From assembly GCA_045106735.1 (NCBI GenBank), contig JBGCEZ010000009.1:62001-126000 (forward strand): 64,000 nucleotides of DNA, written 5' to 3'. Position 1 is the stretch's first letter; every line of letters starts with the position of its first letter. Origin of the DNA: JBGCEZ01 sp045106735 (GTDB lineage Bacteria; Planctomycetota; Phycisphaerae; Phycisphaerales; SM1A02). This document shows positions 28,518-36,660 of this stretch, one piece after another. The notes under the pieces were generated by a model. The model saw only the letters and a program-made list of their open reading frames with translations, was not told the DNA's origin and made no database searches. Both the position numbers and the translations under genes were made by a program.

Positions 28518-28871
28518 ATGGGCCTGAACATCGCCATCGGGTTGGCGGTGCTCGCCTAGCTGATGCTCCTGGGGAGCTGGGTGGCCTGGCGCGTTCTCAA
28601 CGATACCCGGCGCGGCTTCGGGCGATTCGGCATCGGCCGGTTTACCGGTTCGTGCCCAAACTGCAACGGGATGCTGCCGCCGATTCGCATGCCGACGAGC
28701 ATGCGACAAGCGCTTTGGGGCGGCATCACGTGTCCCACGTGCACCATCGAACTCGATCGGTACGGCCAACCGCGTTCCGCCCGATGCCAGTCGTGCGGAC
28801 ACGACATGCGGTTCAGCGACGTCGACCGCTGCCCGGAGTGCGGGCGCCCGCGTTTTCGCGATCGGCCATGA
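28518..28871 (+). pseudogene. Small zinc-ribbon membrane protein with in-frame TAG near its start
   Basis: A strong ribosome site (GGGAAGGGAAGG) stands before ATG 28518. That frame runs for 13 codons of a membrane helix and then meets TAG at 28557. After the TAG the helix simply continues (LMLLGSWVAW), with ATG 28563 two codons on. From 28563 the frame encodes 102 residues with two zinc ribbons: CPNC with CPTC, and CQSCGHDM with CPECGRPRF. The second matches the small planctomycete CxxCG...CPECG family. Either the stop is a recent mutation (or sequencing error), or translation restarts at 28563. Without re-reading, the gene gives a shortened helix. Function unknown. Confidence 0.6.
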
Positions 28872-29056
28872 GCGACGACTCGATAGAGGCGAGGGGACGA
28901 CCGACGGTGGGTCGAACGGCGTTGCTGGCGGCGGGAACGGCGGTTGGGTCAGCGCTCAGGACGAGTTCGCGCTCATTCGCCAGGGAAGCCGTGACGCCTG
29001 CGTTGCGCTGCGATGGGTCGGTCGCCATAGTCTTGGAGCCCGGCGGACGGGCGTGA
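28868..29056 (+). CDS. Possible small protein coupled to the zinc-ribbon gene
   Basis: 62 codons from ATG 28868, overlapping the upstream stop as ATGA. The peptide is Arg/Ala/Ser-rich and has no motif. Start coupling is its only support; it may be noise. Confidence 0.25.
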   Translation: MSDDSIEARGRPTVGRTALLAAGTAVGSALRTSSRSFAREAVTPALRCDGSVAIVLEPGGRA

Positions 29057-29111
29057 GGCCGACCGCTTCGATGACGCGCGATTTCCTCAAGCCCGCCGAA
29101 GGAACCTGTCC

Positions 29112-30794
29112 ATGACCACATCACCGCTTGCGGCACGTTGCGTGCGTGGATTGACCGCCGGTTCGGCCGTCGCGATTGCCACGACCATGATTGTCTCGAC
29201 CACCATTGCCACGACCACGATGGTCTCGACGGCCACGGCCCAAACGCCGCCGCCGCCGGTCGAGTCGCTCGCCGAATGGCCCTCCGAGGTCATTGCGTTT
29301 CCGCCCGGCTTCGCCCCCGAACTGCCATCGGGCATTGAGTCGCTGCGGTTCGCGCCCGGCTGGCGGGATCCGGACGGGGAGCACTTCTGGTCGTACGCCC
29401 TGTCGATCTGGATCGACGAACCAACGCCGGACGCGGCGCGGATCGATGCGCTGTTGGAGCTGTACTACGACGGCTTGATCGCCGCGGTTGGCGAAGGGAA
29501 GCGGCCGGCGAAGGACGATGATGCGGCTGTGGGCGCTGCTGCGGGCACCGGCACCGGCACCGGCACCGCCGCCGCCGCCGCCGACGCCGACGCCGACGCC
29601 GACGACGCCGCCGCCGCCGATCCAGCCGACATCTCGGTGACCCGCACCGGACCACACCAGTTCTCCGCCACGCTGAAGTTCGACAATGCCTTTGGCGCGT
29701 TCGAACCGGTGGTGGCGACCGCCCGGATCCACGCCACGGCGACGACTCGGGATCGCTCCGTTCTGCGCATGCAGGTGAGTACGCGGCCCGCCGGCGATGC
29801 AATCTGGCCGCAGCTCGCCGCCGCGGTCGCGAGTACGCCGCGGCCAGAAGTCGCCGTTTCGCCGACCAACGGTCCATTGGCCCCGAACGCTGGCGATCCA
29901 CTCGTCGACTGGAACCGATGCGCCGCGGCGGTTCGGGACTCCGGCCGGTACGGAGCACTTGAGCTCCGCCCGCAGATGGGCCTCGTTCCGCTGGGCGCCG
30001 ATCCCGAGTCCGGACTCCAAGAGTTCTTGCATCTGGCCACGCACGTCGGTCCGATTCCCACGCGCGGAATCGACGGCCGAATTCCAGTGACCGAAGACCT
30101 CGGCCTGATCTTCGTGCTCATTCCCCCAGGCACCGACTGGCTCGGCACGCAGGTGGGCGAACGGAATGAACCCAACCACGACCCCGGCGGACAACCGAAC
30201 GAAACGCTCCGTCAGGCATCCATCGCCGCGCCGTACATGCTTTCCAAGTACGAAGTGACCCAGGGGCAATGGGAACGCTCGGCCGCCGATGAACGCAATC
30301 CGAGTGAACACGCAGCGCCCGACGAGCGTGCCGTGCGCAATGGACGCCCGGCCGGACGGCTCGGCACGACCATCGACCGCCGCCATCCCGTCGAGTCCGT
30401 GTCCTGGGAGATGGCGACGGCCAACCTTGCCCGCATGGGCCTGCGATTGCCGACCGACGAAGAGTGGGAGTACGCCGCGCGGGCCGGCACGTCCTCGATC
30501 TGGGGGGCGGGTGGAGACGATCCCACGAAACTCACCGCCTGGGCGAATCTGCCCGGACTTGATGACGGCTACCACCTGCCCGCCCCCGTCGGCCACTACC
30601 GGCCGAATGCCTTCGGCCTGCATGACGTCATCGGCAACGTCTGGGAGTGGACGGCCACGCCCCGGATCAACCGAGGTGGAAGCCACGCCAGTGCACTGCA
30701 CTTCGCTCGAATCGCCTTCGTTGGCGGCCGTGGCCCGGACGCGCGGAACAACAGCTTGGGCGTCCGACCCGCACGGTCACTCGACGGCGGGTGA
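29112..30794 (+). CDS. Exported formylglycine-generating-enzyme-like (SUMF1) protein
   Basis: 560 residues from ATG 29112, with AGGA nine bases upstream. A Thr/Ile-rich signal peptide ends near TATAQTPPP. The first ~300 residues include a globular domain with an Ala/Asp/Gly repeat insert (29544-29620). The last ~240 residues are a SUMF1/FGE-sulfatase domain: PYMLSKYEVTQGQWE, HPVESVSWEMA, GLRLPTDEEWEYAARAG, FGLHDVIGNVWEW and RINRGGSHAS. The paired active-site cysteines of true formylglycine-generating enzymes are absent, so it is more likely a binding or structural member of the family. Likely periplasmic. Convergent with the antiporter gene, whose stop is one base away. Confidence 0.85.
   Translation: MTTSPLAARCVRGLTAGSAVAIATTMIVSTTIATTTMVSTATAQTPPPPVESLAEWPSEVIAFPPGFAPELPSGIESLRFAPGWRDPDGEHFWSYALSIWIDEPTPDAARIDALLELYYDGLIAAVGEGKRPAKDDDAAVGAAAGTGTGTGTAAAAADADADADDAAAADPADISVTRTGPHQFSATLKFDNAFGAFEPVVATARIHATATTRDRSVLRMQVSTRPAGDAIWPQLAAAVASTPRPEVAVSPTNGPLAPNAGDPLVDWNRCAAAVRDSGRYGALELRPQMGLVPLGADPESGLQEFLHLATHVGPIPTRGIDGRIPVTEDLGLIFVLIPPGTDWLGTQVGERNEPNHDPGGQPNETLRQASIAAPYMLSKYEVTQGQWERSAADERNPSEHAAPDERAVRNGRPAGRLGTTIDRRHPVESVSWEMATANLARMGLRLPTDEEWEYAARAGTSSIWGAGGDDPTKLTAWANLPGLDDGYHLPAPVGHYRPNAFGLHDVIGNVWEWTATPRINRGGSHASALHFARIAFVGGRGPDARNNSLGVRPARSLDGG
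29544..29620 (+). repeat. Coding microsatellites (Gly-Thr)n, (Ala)n, (Asp-Ala)n
   Basis: Hexamer GGCACC is repeated, then GCC runs, then GACGCC repeats, all in frame with the SUMF1 protein. The insert lies between its N-terminal domain and later sequence. Confidence 0.9.
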
Positions 30795-30795
30795 G

Positions 30796-32154
30796 TCAGG
30801 GTCGCGCCTCTTGATTGCCGCCGTGCGCATGATCGATGAGATGGGATGATCGCATCACCGGCGATTCGCCGGCGACATCGCGCTCCAGTTCGTACGTCGG
30901 ACCCGGGTCACGATTCATGCTTTTGCCGTAGAGGGCCGAAAGCGGTGCGGCAGTGATCCCGTGGGCCACCACGCTCAACAACACGGTGATGATCACGACC
31001 TGGCCGATGAGTTCCCCGTTGGGGACCGGCAATTCGTGGATCAAGAGTACGGAGAACAGTACGGAGGCAAGGCCGCGTGGACCGAACCATCCGACGAAGA
31101 GTGTGGTTCGCGTTCGGACCCCAAGGCCGATCAGGCTGAGGGCGACCGGGGCCATGCGGATCAGGGAGAGGCTGAGCGCGCCGTACGCCCACGCGTGCCA
31201 ACTGGCTTCCCGCAGCGGTTCCGCGGCCAGCGTCAGGCCCACGAGGAAGAATGTCGCGAGCATCAGCAGCTGCGATTCAGCTTCAGCGAAGTCGTACAAG
31301 CATGCGCAGACTTCTTTGCTGCTGTTGCCCACGACGATGCCAGCGACGAAGGCGGCGATAAAGCCGTTGCCGCCGATCTGCGATGCCACCACGAACGCGA
31401 TGATGGCCAGGGCGATCCCGGCCAGTTCCTGGTAGGCGTGCTCCATCCAGTCGCGGCGGATCGACTGGGCCATGAGCCACGCCCCCACCGCACCGACAAT
31501 CGCGCCCGCCAGTGGTCCGAGCACGACCTGCTTGGCGGCGAAGGTGGCGCACTGAGCTCCGGTCATCGCCGCGCCGGCGTGGTCGTCTCCGTGACTGTGG
31601 CCGACGCTGGCCAGGGCGGCGAAAATGACCACCAGTGGCACGGCGATGCCGTCGTTCAGGCCGCTTTCGACGCTCAAAGCCTGGCGGATGCGCTTTGGTA
31701 CGCGCTGGCTGGTGACAACTGCTTGACCGAGGGCGGCATCGGTTGGGGCCAACATTGTCGCGAGCAGTGCGAGCTCCCACATCCCCAGGCCAGGAAAGAG
31801 CGGGGCCGCCAGGGCCGCGCCCAACACGATCGTCAACGGCATGCCGATGGCCAGGAGCCGCATTGGAAGACCTGCGCTGCGCACCAGTGATCGCAGCTCG
31901 ATCTGCACGGCGTCGGTGAACAGCACCACGACCAACGTCAGTTCGCCCAGCAGGTGAATGGCGTTCTTGAAGGCTTCCGATGCCGCGAACAAGTGCCCGA
32001 TTCCGAGGGCGTCGCAAACCCCCGGCGTGAGCAGCAGACCGAAGCCGACAAAGGCCATCGGGCCGGTGACCACCGTTGACGCAAATCGCTTCGAGACGAG
32101 CCCGAAGGCGAAGACCAGTGCGGCGAGCACCATGAGATGCACGGTTTCGATCAT
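30796..32154 (-). CDS. CPA1-type Na+/H+ antiporter
   Basis: 452 residues from ATG 32154; ATG 32133 is a possible later start. About twelve membrane helices. The ion-site region contains LAPTDAALGQAVVT (Thr138-Asp139) and SVESGLNDGIAVP (Asn167-Asp168). The ND pair is the CPA1 signature and suggests electroneutral exchange. A long His-containing loop (GHSHGDDHAG) may be a pH or metal sensor. The C-terminal ~60 residues are cytoplasmic and polar. It stands alone after the Rieske-GltB gene, 161 bases away. Ion selectivity (Na+ or K+) is not fixed by sequence. Confidence 0.9.
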   Translation of the reverse strand: MIETVHLMVLAALVFAFGLVSKRFASTVVTGPMAFVGFGLLLTPGVCDALGIGHLFAASEAFKNAIHLLGELTLVVVLFTDAVQIELRSLVRSAGLPMRLLAIGMPLTIVLGAALAAPLFPGLGMWELALLATMLAPTDAALGQAVVTSQRVPKRIRQALSVESGLNDGIAVPLVVIFAALASVGHSHGDDHAGAAMTGAQCATFAAKQVVLGPLAGAIVGAVGAWLMAQSIRRDWMEHAYQELAGIALAIIAFVVASQIGGNGFIAAFVAGIVVGNSSKEVCACLYDFAEAESQLLMLATFFLVGLTLAAEPLREASWHAWAYGALSLSLIRMAPVALSLIGLGVRTRTTLFVGWFGPRGLASVLFSVLLIHELPVPNGELIGQVVIITVLLSVVAHGITAAPLSALYGKSMNRDPGPTYELERDVAGESPVMRSSHLIDHAHGGNQEARP

Positions 32155-32315
32155 CGGAGGCTGTTCATGATGGAAGTCGCGTTCGTGTTGGGGCGAGTGT
32201 TCGAACGTTGATCGAGCCCGAGGTGCGGGTCAGGGTCCCGGCCCGTTCGCGGGTCGTGCTCGGCGTCCTGTCGCGCTCGGCGTGCCGTTGGCGCACGACA
32301 CCGGCGTCGAGCCAG

Positions 32316-33944
32316 TCAGGCCGGTCCGGCGAATCGAATTCCCGCCAGTTCGGCGGTTTCCCGGCGCCAACTCGTGAGATCGCGGGCGGCGAACTCCGAC
32401 AACGAAGTGTGCCCGCACGCCCGAGCCATGACCGACATCAGGTCCACCGACGCCCGGAAAAAGCGCTCCAGCCGTTTCGCCGACTCGTCCACGATCAACC
32501 GCGCTCGCAGGTGGTCCTTCTGCGTGGCGATTCCAACCGGACAGTTGTTGGAATTGCAGGCCCGCATGCCCAGGCAGCCGATGGCCTGAATCGCCGCGTT
32601 CGACACGGCGATCGCGTCGGCCCCGAGCGCCATGGCCTTGACGAAATCGCCGGGCGTGCGGAGGCCGCCGGTGATCACCAGTGTGGTGTCTGGACTGACG
32701 CGGTCGAGGTGGTGGCGGGCACGGGCGAGGGCCGGAATCGTCGGCACCGAGATGTTGTCCCGGAAGATCAGCGGCGCGGCACCGGTCCCGCCGCCCCGTC
32801 CGTCCAGGATGATGTAGTCGGCCGACGCTTCGAGGGCGAAGTCGATGTCGTCTTCGATGTGTTGGGCGCTGAGCTTGAATCCGATCGGGATACCGCCAGT
32901 TGCTCCCCGCACTTCGTCAGCGAGCGCTCGATAGTCCGCCGCCCCGTGCAAATCGGGGAACGTCGCCGGGCTGATCGCCGGGGTTCCCGGTTCGATCCCG
33001 CGGACGCCGGCGATGGTGACGTCGACCTTCTCACCGGGCAGGTGCCCGCCGGTGCCGGTCTTGGCGCCCTGGCCCCCCTTGAAGTGAAACGCTTGGCATC
33101 GCGCGACCTTGTCGAGTCCGTATCCGAATCGGGCCGAAGCGAGCTCGTAGAAGTAGCGGGAGTTCGCCGCTTGTTCATCGGGCAGCATGCCGCCTTCGCC
33201 GGAACAGATGCCGGTGCCGGCTTGTTCGGCTCCCTGGGCCAATGCCACTTTGGCTTCACTTGAGAGCGCGCCGAAGCTCATGTCGCTGACGAAGATCGGG
33301 ATCTCCAAGATCAGCGGTTTGGCCGCCCGCGGTCCGATCGTCACGCGTGTGGACACCGGATCCTCATCCAAGCGCGGCTTCGTGGCCATTTGGGCGGTGA
33401 GGATCTGGATGTCATCCCAGTCCGGAAGGGCTTGCCGCGGCACGCCCATCGCACCGGACGGACCGTGGTGTCCGAACTGCGTCAGGCCGTGCTTGGCCAG
33501 TGATTGGATCAGGCCAACGTGCGGTTCCTCGGGCGTGCCGTGCACATCGGCGTACGCGCCGAGGTACTCGTCGCGGTTGTACGGCTGCGGATTGTCTTGC
33601 TCCCACGCCCGGACTTCTTCTTCATTCACCAGGACCGATTTGACGCCTTCGTGCTCCCCGATCCACACCTGGAACGAGTGGAGTTTCTCGGCGTTGTTGT
33701 ATTCCGAGACCCCGGTGTCCACGCGGTAGTCCCATCCGTGGACTCCGCAGATGAGGTTCTCGCCGTCGACATGCCCGTCGGACATGAGCGCCCCGCGGTG
33801 CAGACATCGACCGTAGAGCACGGAAGCCTGTTCCTCGCCGTCGCGTACGAAGCGTGTGACGACCAAGTCGACGTTGGCCACCAATGCGTGGGCGGGTTCG
33901 TCGAGGGCGAGATCATCCCAGCGGGCGACGGGTGTCTTCTTCAC
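32316..33944 (-). CDS. Rieske domain fused to FMN-binding glutamate-synthase domain
   Basis: 542 residues from ATG 33944. Residues 10-110 form a Rieske [2Fe-2S] domain with CLH (47-49) and CGVH (66-69). The rest is the FMN-binding barrel of the glutamate synthase large subunit: IPIFVSDMSFGALSSEAK, SGEGGMLPDEQA, GGQGAKTGTGGHLPGEKV, YIILDGRGGGTGAAP, and CLGMRACNSNNCPVGIATQ. The last carries the cysteines that bind the 3Fe-4S cluster in GltB. The N-terminal glutaminase domain of GltB and the C-terminal GXGXG domain are both missing. It could be a glutamate synthase using free ammonia, or another FMN oxidoreductase; the Rieske domain would carry electrons. The neighbouring operon has two more Rieske proteins. 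Confidence 0.92.
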   Translation of the reverse strand: MKKTPVARWDDLALDEPAHALVANVDLVVTRFVRDGEEQASVLYGRCLHRGALMSDGHVDGENLICGVHGWDYRVDTGVSEYNNAEKLHSFQVWIGEHEGVKSVLVNEEEVRAWEQDNPQPYNRDEYLGAYADVHGTPEEPHVGLIQSLAKHGLTQFGHHGPSGAMGVPRQALPDWDDIQILTAQMATKPRLDEDPVSTRVTIGPRAAKPLILEIPIFVSDMSFGALSSEAKVALAQGAEQAGTGICSGEGGMLPDEQAANSRYFYELASARFGYGLDKVARCQAFHFKGGQGAKTGTGGHLPGEKVDVTIAGVRGIEPGTPAISPATFPDLHGAADYRALADEVRGATGGIPIGFKLSAQHIEDDIDFALEASADYIILDGRGGGTGAAPLIFRDNISVPTIPALARARHHLDRVSPDTTLVITGGLRTPGDFVKAMALGADAIAVSNAAIQAIGCLGMRACNSNNCPVGIATQKDHLRARLIVDESAKRLERFFRASVDLMSVMARACGHTSLSEFAARDLTSWRRETAELAGIRFAGPA

Positions 33945-34154
33945 GTGGGAACTCCATGGGTGCGTGATGTGCGGTGCGGAATGCGTAACGCGCAGTGTGT
34001 AGTACGTAAGACATGATGCGCGAAACGTGCGGTGCTTGGTGGGGGCTTTGGCGTCAGTGGCGTCAGTGGCGTGGTGCGCAGGTCGCTTCGCGTGAGCCGC
34101 TGCGTATGAGCCGTGCCAGTCGTGGCGTGCAGAACGACGCGCCGTCCGCGATGT

Positions 34155-34940
34155 TCATTCAGCCGACGCCATCAAGACCGGCAGATCGCCGACGGTGAAC
34201 ATCGTGCCCGAGAGCACCAGCGGTTCGCCGGCGCGGGCCACGATCGCGGGATCGCATTGCGTGCCGTCGGCGCTGATCACCAGCACAAAGTGGGACTCGC
34301 CGGCGTCGTCGGTGACTTTCAGCAGCGGCGGAATGCCTGCGTTGATGCAGAGGATCGCGCACGCCTTGTGCGTTTTGCCGTCGCCGGGCTTCATCGCGCC
34401 AAGGTGGCATTTGCCGTCCATGAGCTCGCCGCTCAGCGTGACGGGGCGCGGGGCGATGGCGGGGCGAGCCGGAGCCGTGGCCGGAGCCGCCGTGGTCGCC
34501 GCGGCCGCCGGATTCGCCGCCTCGGACGTGCGGGCGATCGCTTCGTCGCCGGGCAGGAGTTCGATCATCGACCGGCCTTCGCGTTCGAGGCGCCAGCCAG
34601 TGAGCGTCATGTCCGCCCCGTCGTACGCGGCCAGTCGGTCTTGGGCTCCGAACTTGCCGGCCTCGACGATCAGCACGGTGCGCACCGAGCCATCGTCCTG
34701 CGGCACGAGCAGCAGCGGATAGGGTTCGGCCTGCAGTTGGCCGGTCCAGGTTTCTGGTTCGGCTTCGGTGGCCAAGAACGTCCAGGTCCCGGTGCCCGCC
34801 GAGCGCATGCCCCAGGCCGCGAGGCCGGCGGCGGCGACGATCAGCCACAGCGAAACGGGAATGGCCAGGCGCAGAAAGCGGGCGTGGCGCGGCGGAAGCG
34901 GCAGGTAGCCGACGTAGATGGCATCATCGCGGGAGCTCAT
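34155..34940 (-). CDS. Membrane-anchored protein with conserved Cys/His motif
   Basis: 261 residues from ATG 34940, which overlaps the upstream stop (ATGA). One membrane helix (about 24-46) has basic residues before it, so the remainder is probably periplasmic. An Ala/Pro/Thr linker (140-165) leads to a domain with Cys178-His179 and then His191, Cys194 and Cys198 (CHLGAMKPG, KTHKACAILC), followed by AGIPPLL. The Cys/His spacing suggests a metal or haem-like site. I recall similar CxxGxMKPGxGKTHKACA segments from uncharacterised bacterial proteins, but no function. Last gene of the four-gene redox operon; gap of 210 bases to the Rieske-GltB gene. Confidence 0.75.
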   Translation of the reverse strand: MSSRDDAIYVGYLPLPPRHARFLRLAIPVSLWLIVAAAGLAAWGMRSAGTGTWTFLATEAEPETWTGQLQAEPYPLLLVPQDDGSVRTVLIVEAGKFGAQDRLAAYDGADMTLTGWRLEREGRSMIELLPGDEAIARTSEAANPAAAATTAAPATAPARPAIAPRPVTLSGELMDGKCHLGAMKPGDGKTHKACAILCINAGIPPLLKVTDDAGESHFVLVISADGTQCDPAIVARAGEPLVLSGTMFTVGDLPVLMASAE

Positions 34941-36139
34941 TGGCCGGCCTCCGACGGTGGGGACGATTGGGAGGAGTCGGAAGCGTTGGTCGCGGTCGAA
35001 GCGCTCGACCCGTCGGGCTCGCCGGCGCCGTCGGGCTCGCCGGACCCGTCCGACCCACCAGACCCACCAGACCCACCGGACCCGTCGATCGGGGCGGGCG
35101 TGACCGCGGTGCCGCTGAGGTTCGGCTGGATGCGGATCTGCACGCGACCGTTCTGGACGCGGACGTCGTGCGTGGGCAGTTTCTCTTCGTACGGCGGCGG
35201 CGATTGCCCGTCGGCCGGGCGGTACTGGTAGCCGTGCCACGGGCAGGTGATGCAGCCGTCGATGATGCGGCCTTCGCCGAGCGGTCCGCCCTGGTGGGCG
35301 CACTGATTGGCCACCGCCGAGACGCAGCCCTTGTGCCGGAACACCGCGATCGCCCCGCCCACCGGCGGACGGATCGTCACCGCACCATCGTCGGGAATGT
35401 CGGTGGCCTGGCCAGCGTCGATCCAACCGTCTTCATCCGACGACGTGGCGGCTTCTCGTTCGCGGCGCTCGATCCCCCGCTGCTTTCCCGCGGCGGCGAT
35501 GTGCAACGTGGCCAGGAAGACGCCGCCGACGGCCAGCATGATCGGGTACCCGCTCCAGCGCTCGGTTTGCAGCGCGCCCAAGACGATGTGTCCGACCAGC
35601 AGCACGTACGCCACGTAGACCAGGCCGTGCAGGCGCTTCCAGCCGCGCGGTCCCAATGTGGCCAGCCAGAAGTCATGGCTCGTCGCGGCCAAGAGAAACA
35701 GGATGATCAAGGCGAGAAAGCCGAGCCACTCGAACGGGAAACCACTGAGGGATCCGAATGAGCTGTAGCCGGCGAGCAATGCTGAGATCGGATTGCGATC
35801 GCCGAACGCGCCGTAAAACCCGATCGACGCAAGGGCGTGCAGAAGGCCCAGCACAAAGACCGTGACGCCGAGATGTCGGCGGTTGTAGCGCAGCGCTTCG
35901 GCCCGCGGCGTCAGCCGAGCGAGCGGGCCAATGGCCAAGACCACGTGCAGCAGGGTGAAGGCGGCGATGCCGAACGCGCGGATCAGCAAGATCGGCGGCG
36001 AAAGCTGCGTTTCCGGCGTCGCCTGCATCGTGGCCACCACGACGAACGTGATCAGAAACGCAAGCACCGCGGCGACGATTCCGATGTCGTAGCGCCGCTT
36101 GTGCCGGTTCCATTGAACGGCGATGTAACGATGGCTCAC
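34937..36139 (-). CDS. Ferric-reductase-like cytochrome b fused to a Rieske domain
   Basis: 400 residues from GTG 36139, with GGAGGTG seven bases upstream. Its first bases overlap the upstream stop as GTGA. About six membrane helices (residues 18-216) contain His65, His101, His171 and His184, which suit haem b ligation as in the ferric reductase-like domain (MsrQ/YedZ/NOX type). A Rieske domain follows: CAH (280-282) and CPWH (299-302). The tail is Gly/Ser/Asp-rich with glycine-serine repeats. Even helix number with a basic N-terminus puts the Rieske domain in the cytoplasm, by the positive-inside rule. Likely moves electrons between a cytoplasmic donor and haem, quinone or outside acceptor. 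Confidence 0.85.
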   Translation of the reverse strand: MSHRYIAVQWNRHKRRYDIGIVAAVLAFLITFVVVATMQATPETQLSPPILLIRAFGIAAFTLLHVVLAIGPLARLTPRAEALRYNRRHLGVTVFVLGLLHALASIGFYGAFGDRNPISALLAGYSSFGSLSGFPFEWLGFLALIILFLLAATSHDFWLATLGPRGWKRLHGLVYVAYVLLVGHIVLGALQTERWSGYPIMLAVGGVFLATLHIAAAGKQRGIERREREAATSSDEDGWIDAGQATDIPDDGAVTIRPPVGGAIAVFRHKGCVSAVANQCAHQGGPLGEGRIIDGCITCPWHGYQYRPADGQSPPPYEEKLPTHDVRVQNGRVQIRIQPNLSGTAVTPAPIDGSGGSGGSGGSDGSGEPDGAGEPDGSSASTATNASDSSQSSPPSEAGQ

Positions 36140-36660
36140 GGCTTCACCTCCATCGGGGCGAAGGTTGCGGCCGGAACCGGTGGCGTTTCGGCCACGCCGC
36201 GAACGGCCAGCCACGCCAGGACGATGACGATCGGCGCCGCGAACCACCAGGCCGTTGCCTGCCAGGTGCGGGCGTCGCCCGTCCGGCGCCGCGCCGGCTC
36301 ATCGCTCATGCGATGCGGCGCCGGCCCTTTGCCCTGCCATCCGCTCATCCCGCGCCAGCGCAGCAGCAGCCATGGCCACAGTGCCGCGGCCCCGGGGAGC
36401 ACCAGAATCCGGAACCCAAGACTTCCGCCGCGCGCCCCCGCGTCAAGTGCTCCCGCCCCGCGCAGCACGAACAGCACGCCAAACACGAGACCGACGAATG
36501 CGTACAGGCCGACGAAGGCCAGAAGGAGATTTGCGGGGGCGACCGCGAGCGTCCATGTGGCCGCGAGCGGCTCGCTTATGGCCCCGGTTGTCCCCGAATG
36601 GTTGCCCCAGATCGGCTTGCCCCACATCAGGTTGTCCCACGTCACACTTGTTCCGAGCAC
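36136..36660 (-). CDS. Small membrane protein of the Rieske operon
   Basis: 174 residues from GTG 36660, which directly abuts the upstream TAA; an in-frame ATG a few codons later is an alternative. Three predicted membrane helices: about residues 40-68, 83-103, and 138-155. A Trp-rich start (TWDNLMWGKPIWGN) and the Arg-rich loop between helices 2 and 3 stand out. The four-base overlap with the ferric-reductase-like gene suggests it is a subunit of the same membrane complex. No family recognised. Confidence 0.7.
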   Translation of the reverse strand: MLGTSVTWDNLMWGKPIWGNHSGTTGAISEPLAATWTLAVAPANLLLAFVGLYAFVGLVFGVLFVLRGAGALDAGARGGSLGFRILVLPGAAALWPWLLLRWRGMSGWQGKGPAPHRMSDEPARRRTGDARTWQATAWWFAAPIVIVLAWLAVRGVAETPPVPAATFAPMEVKP

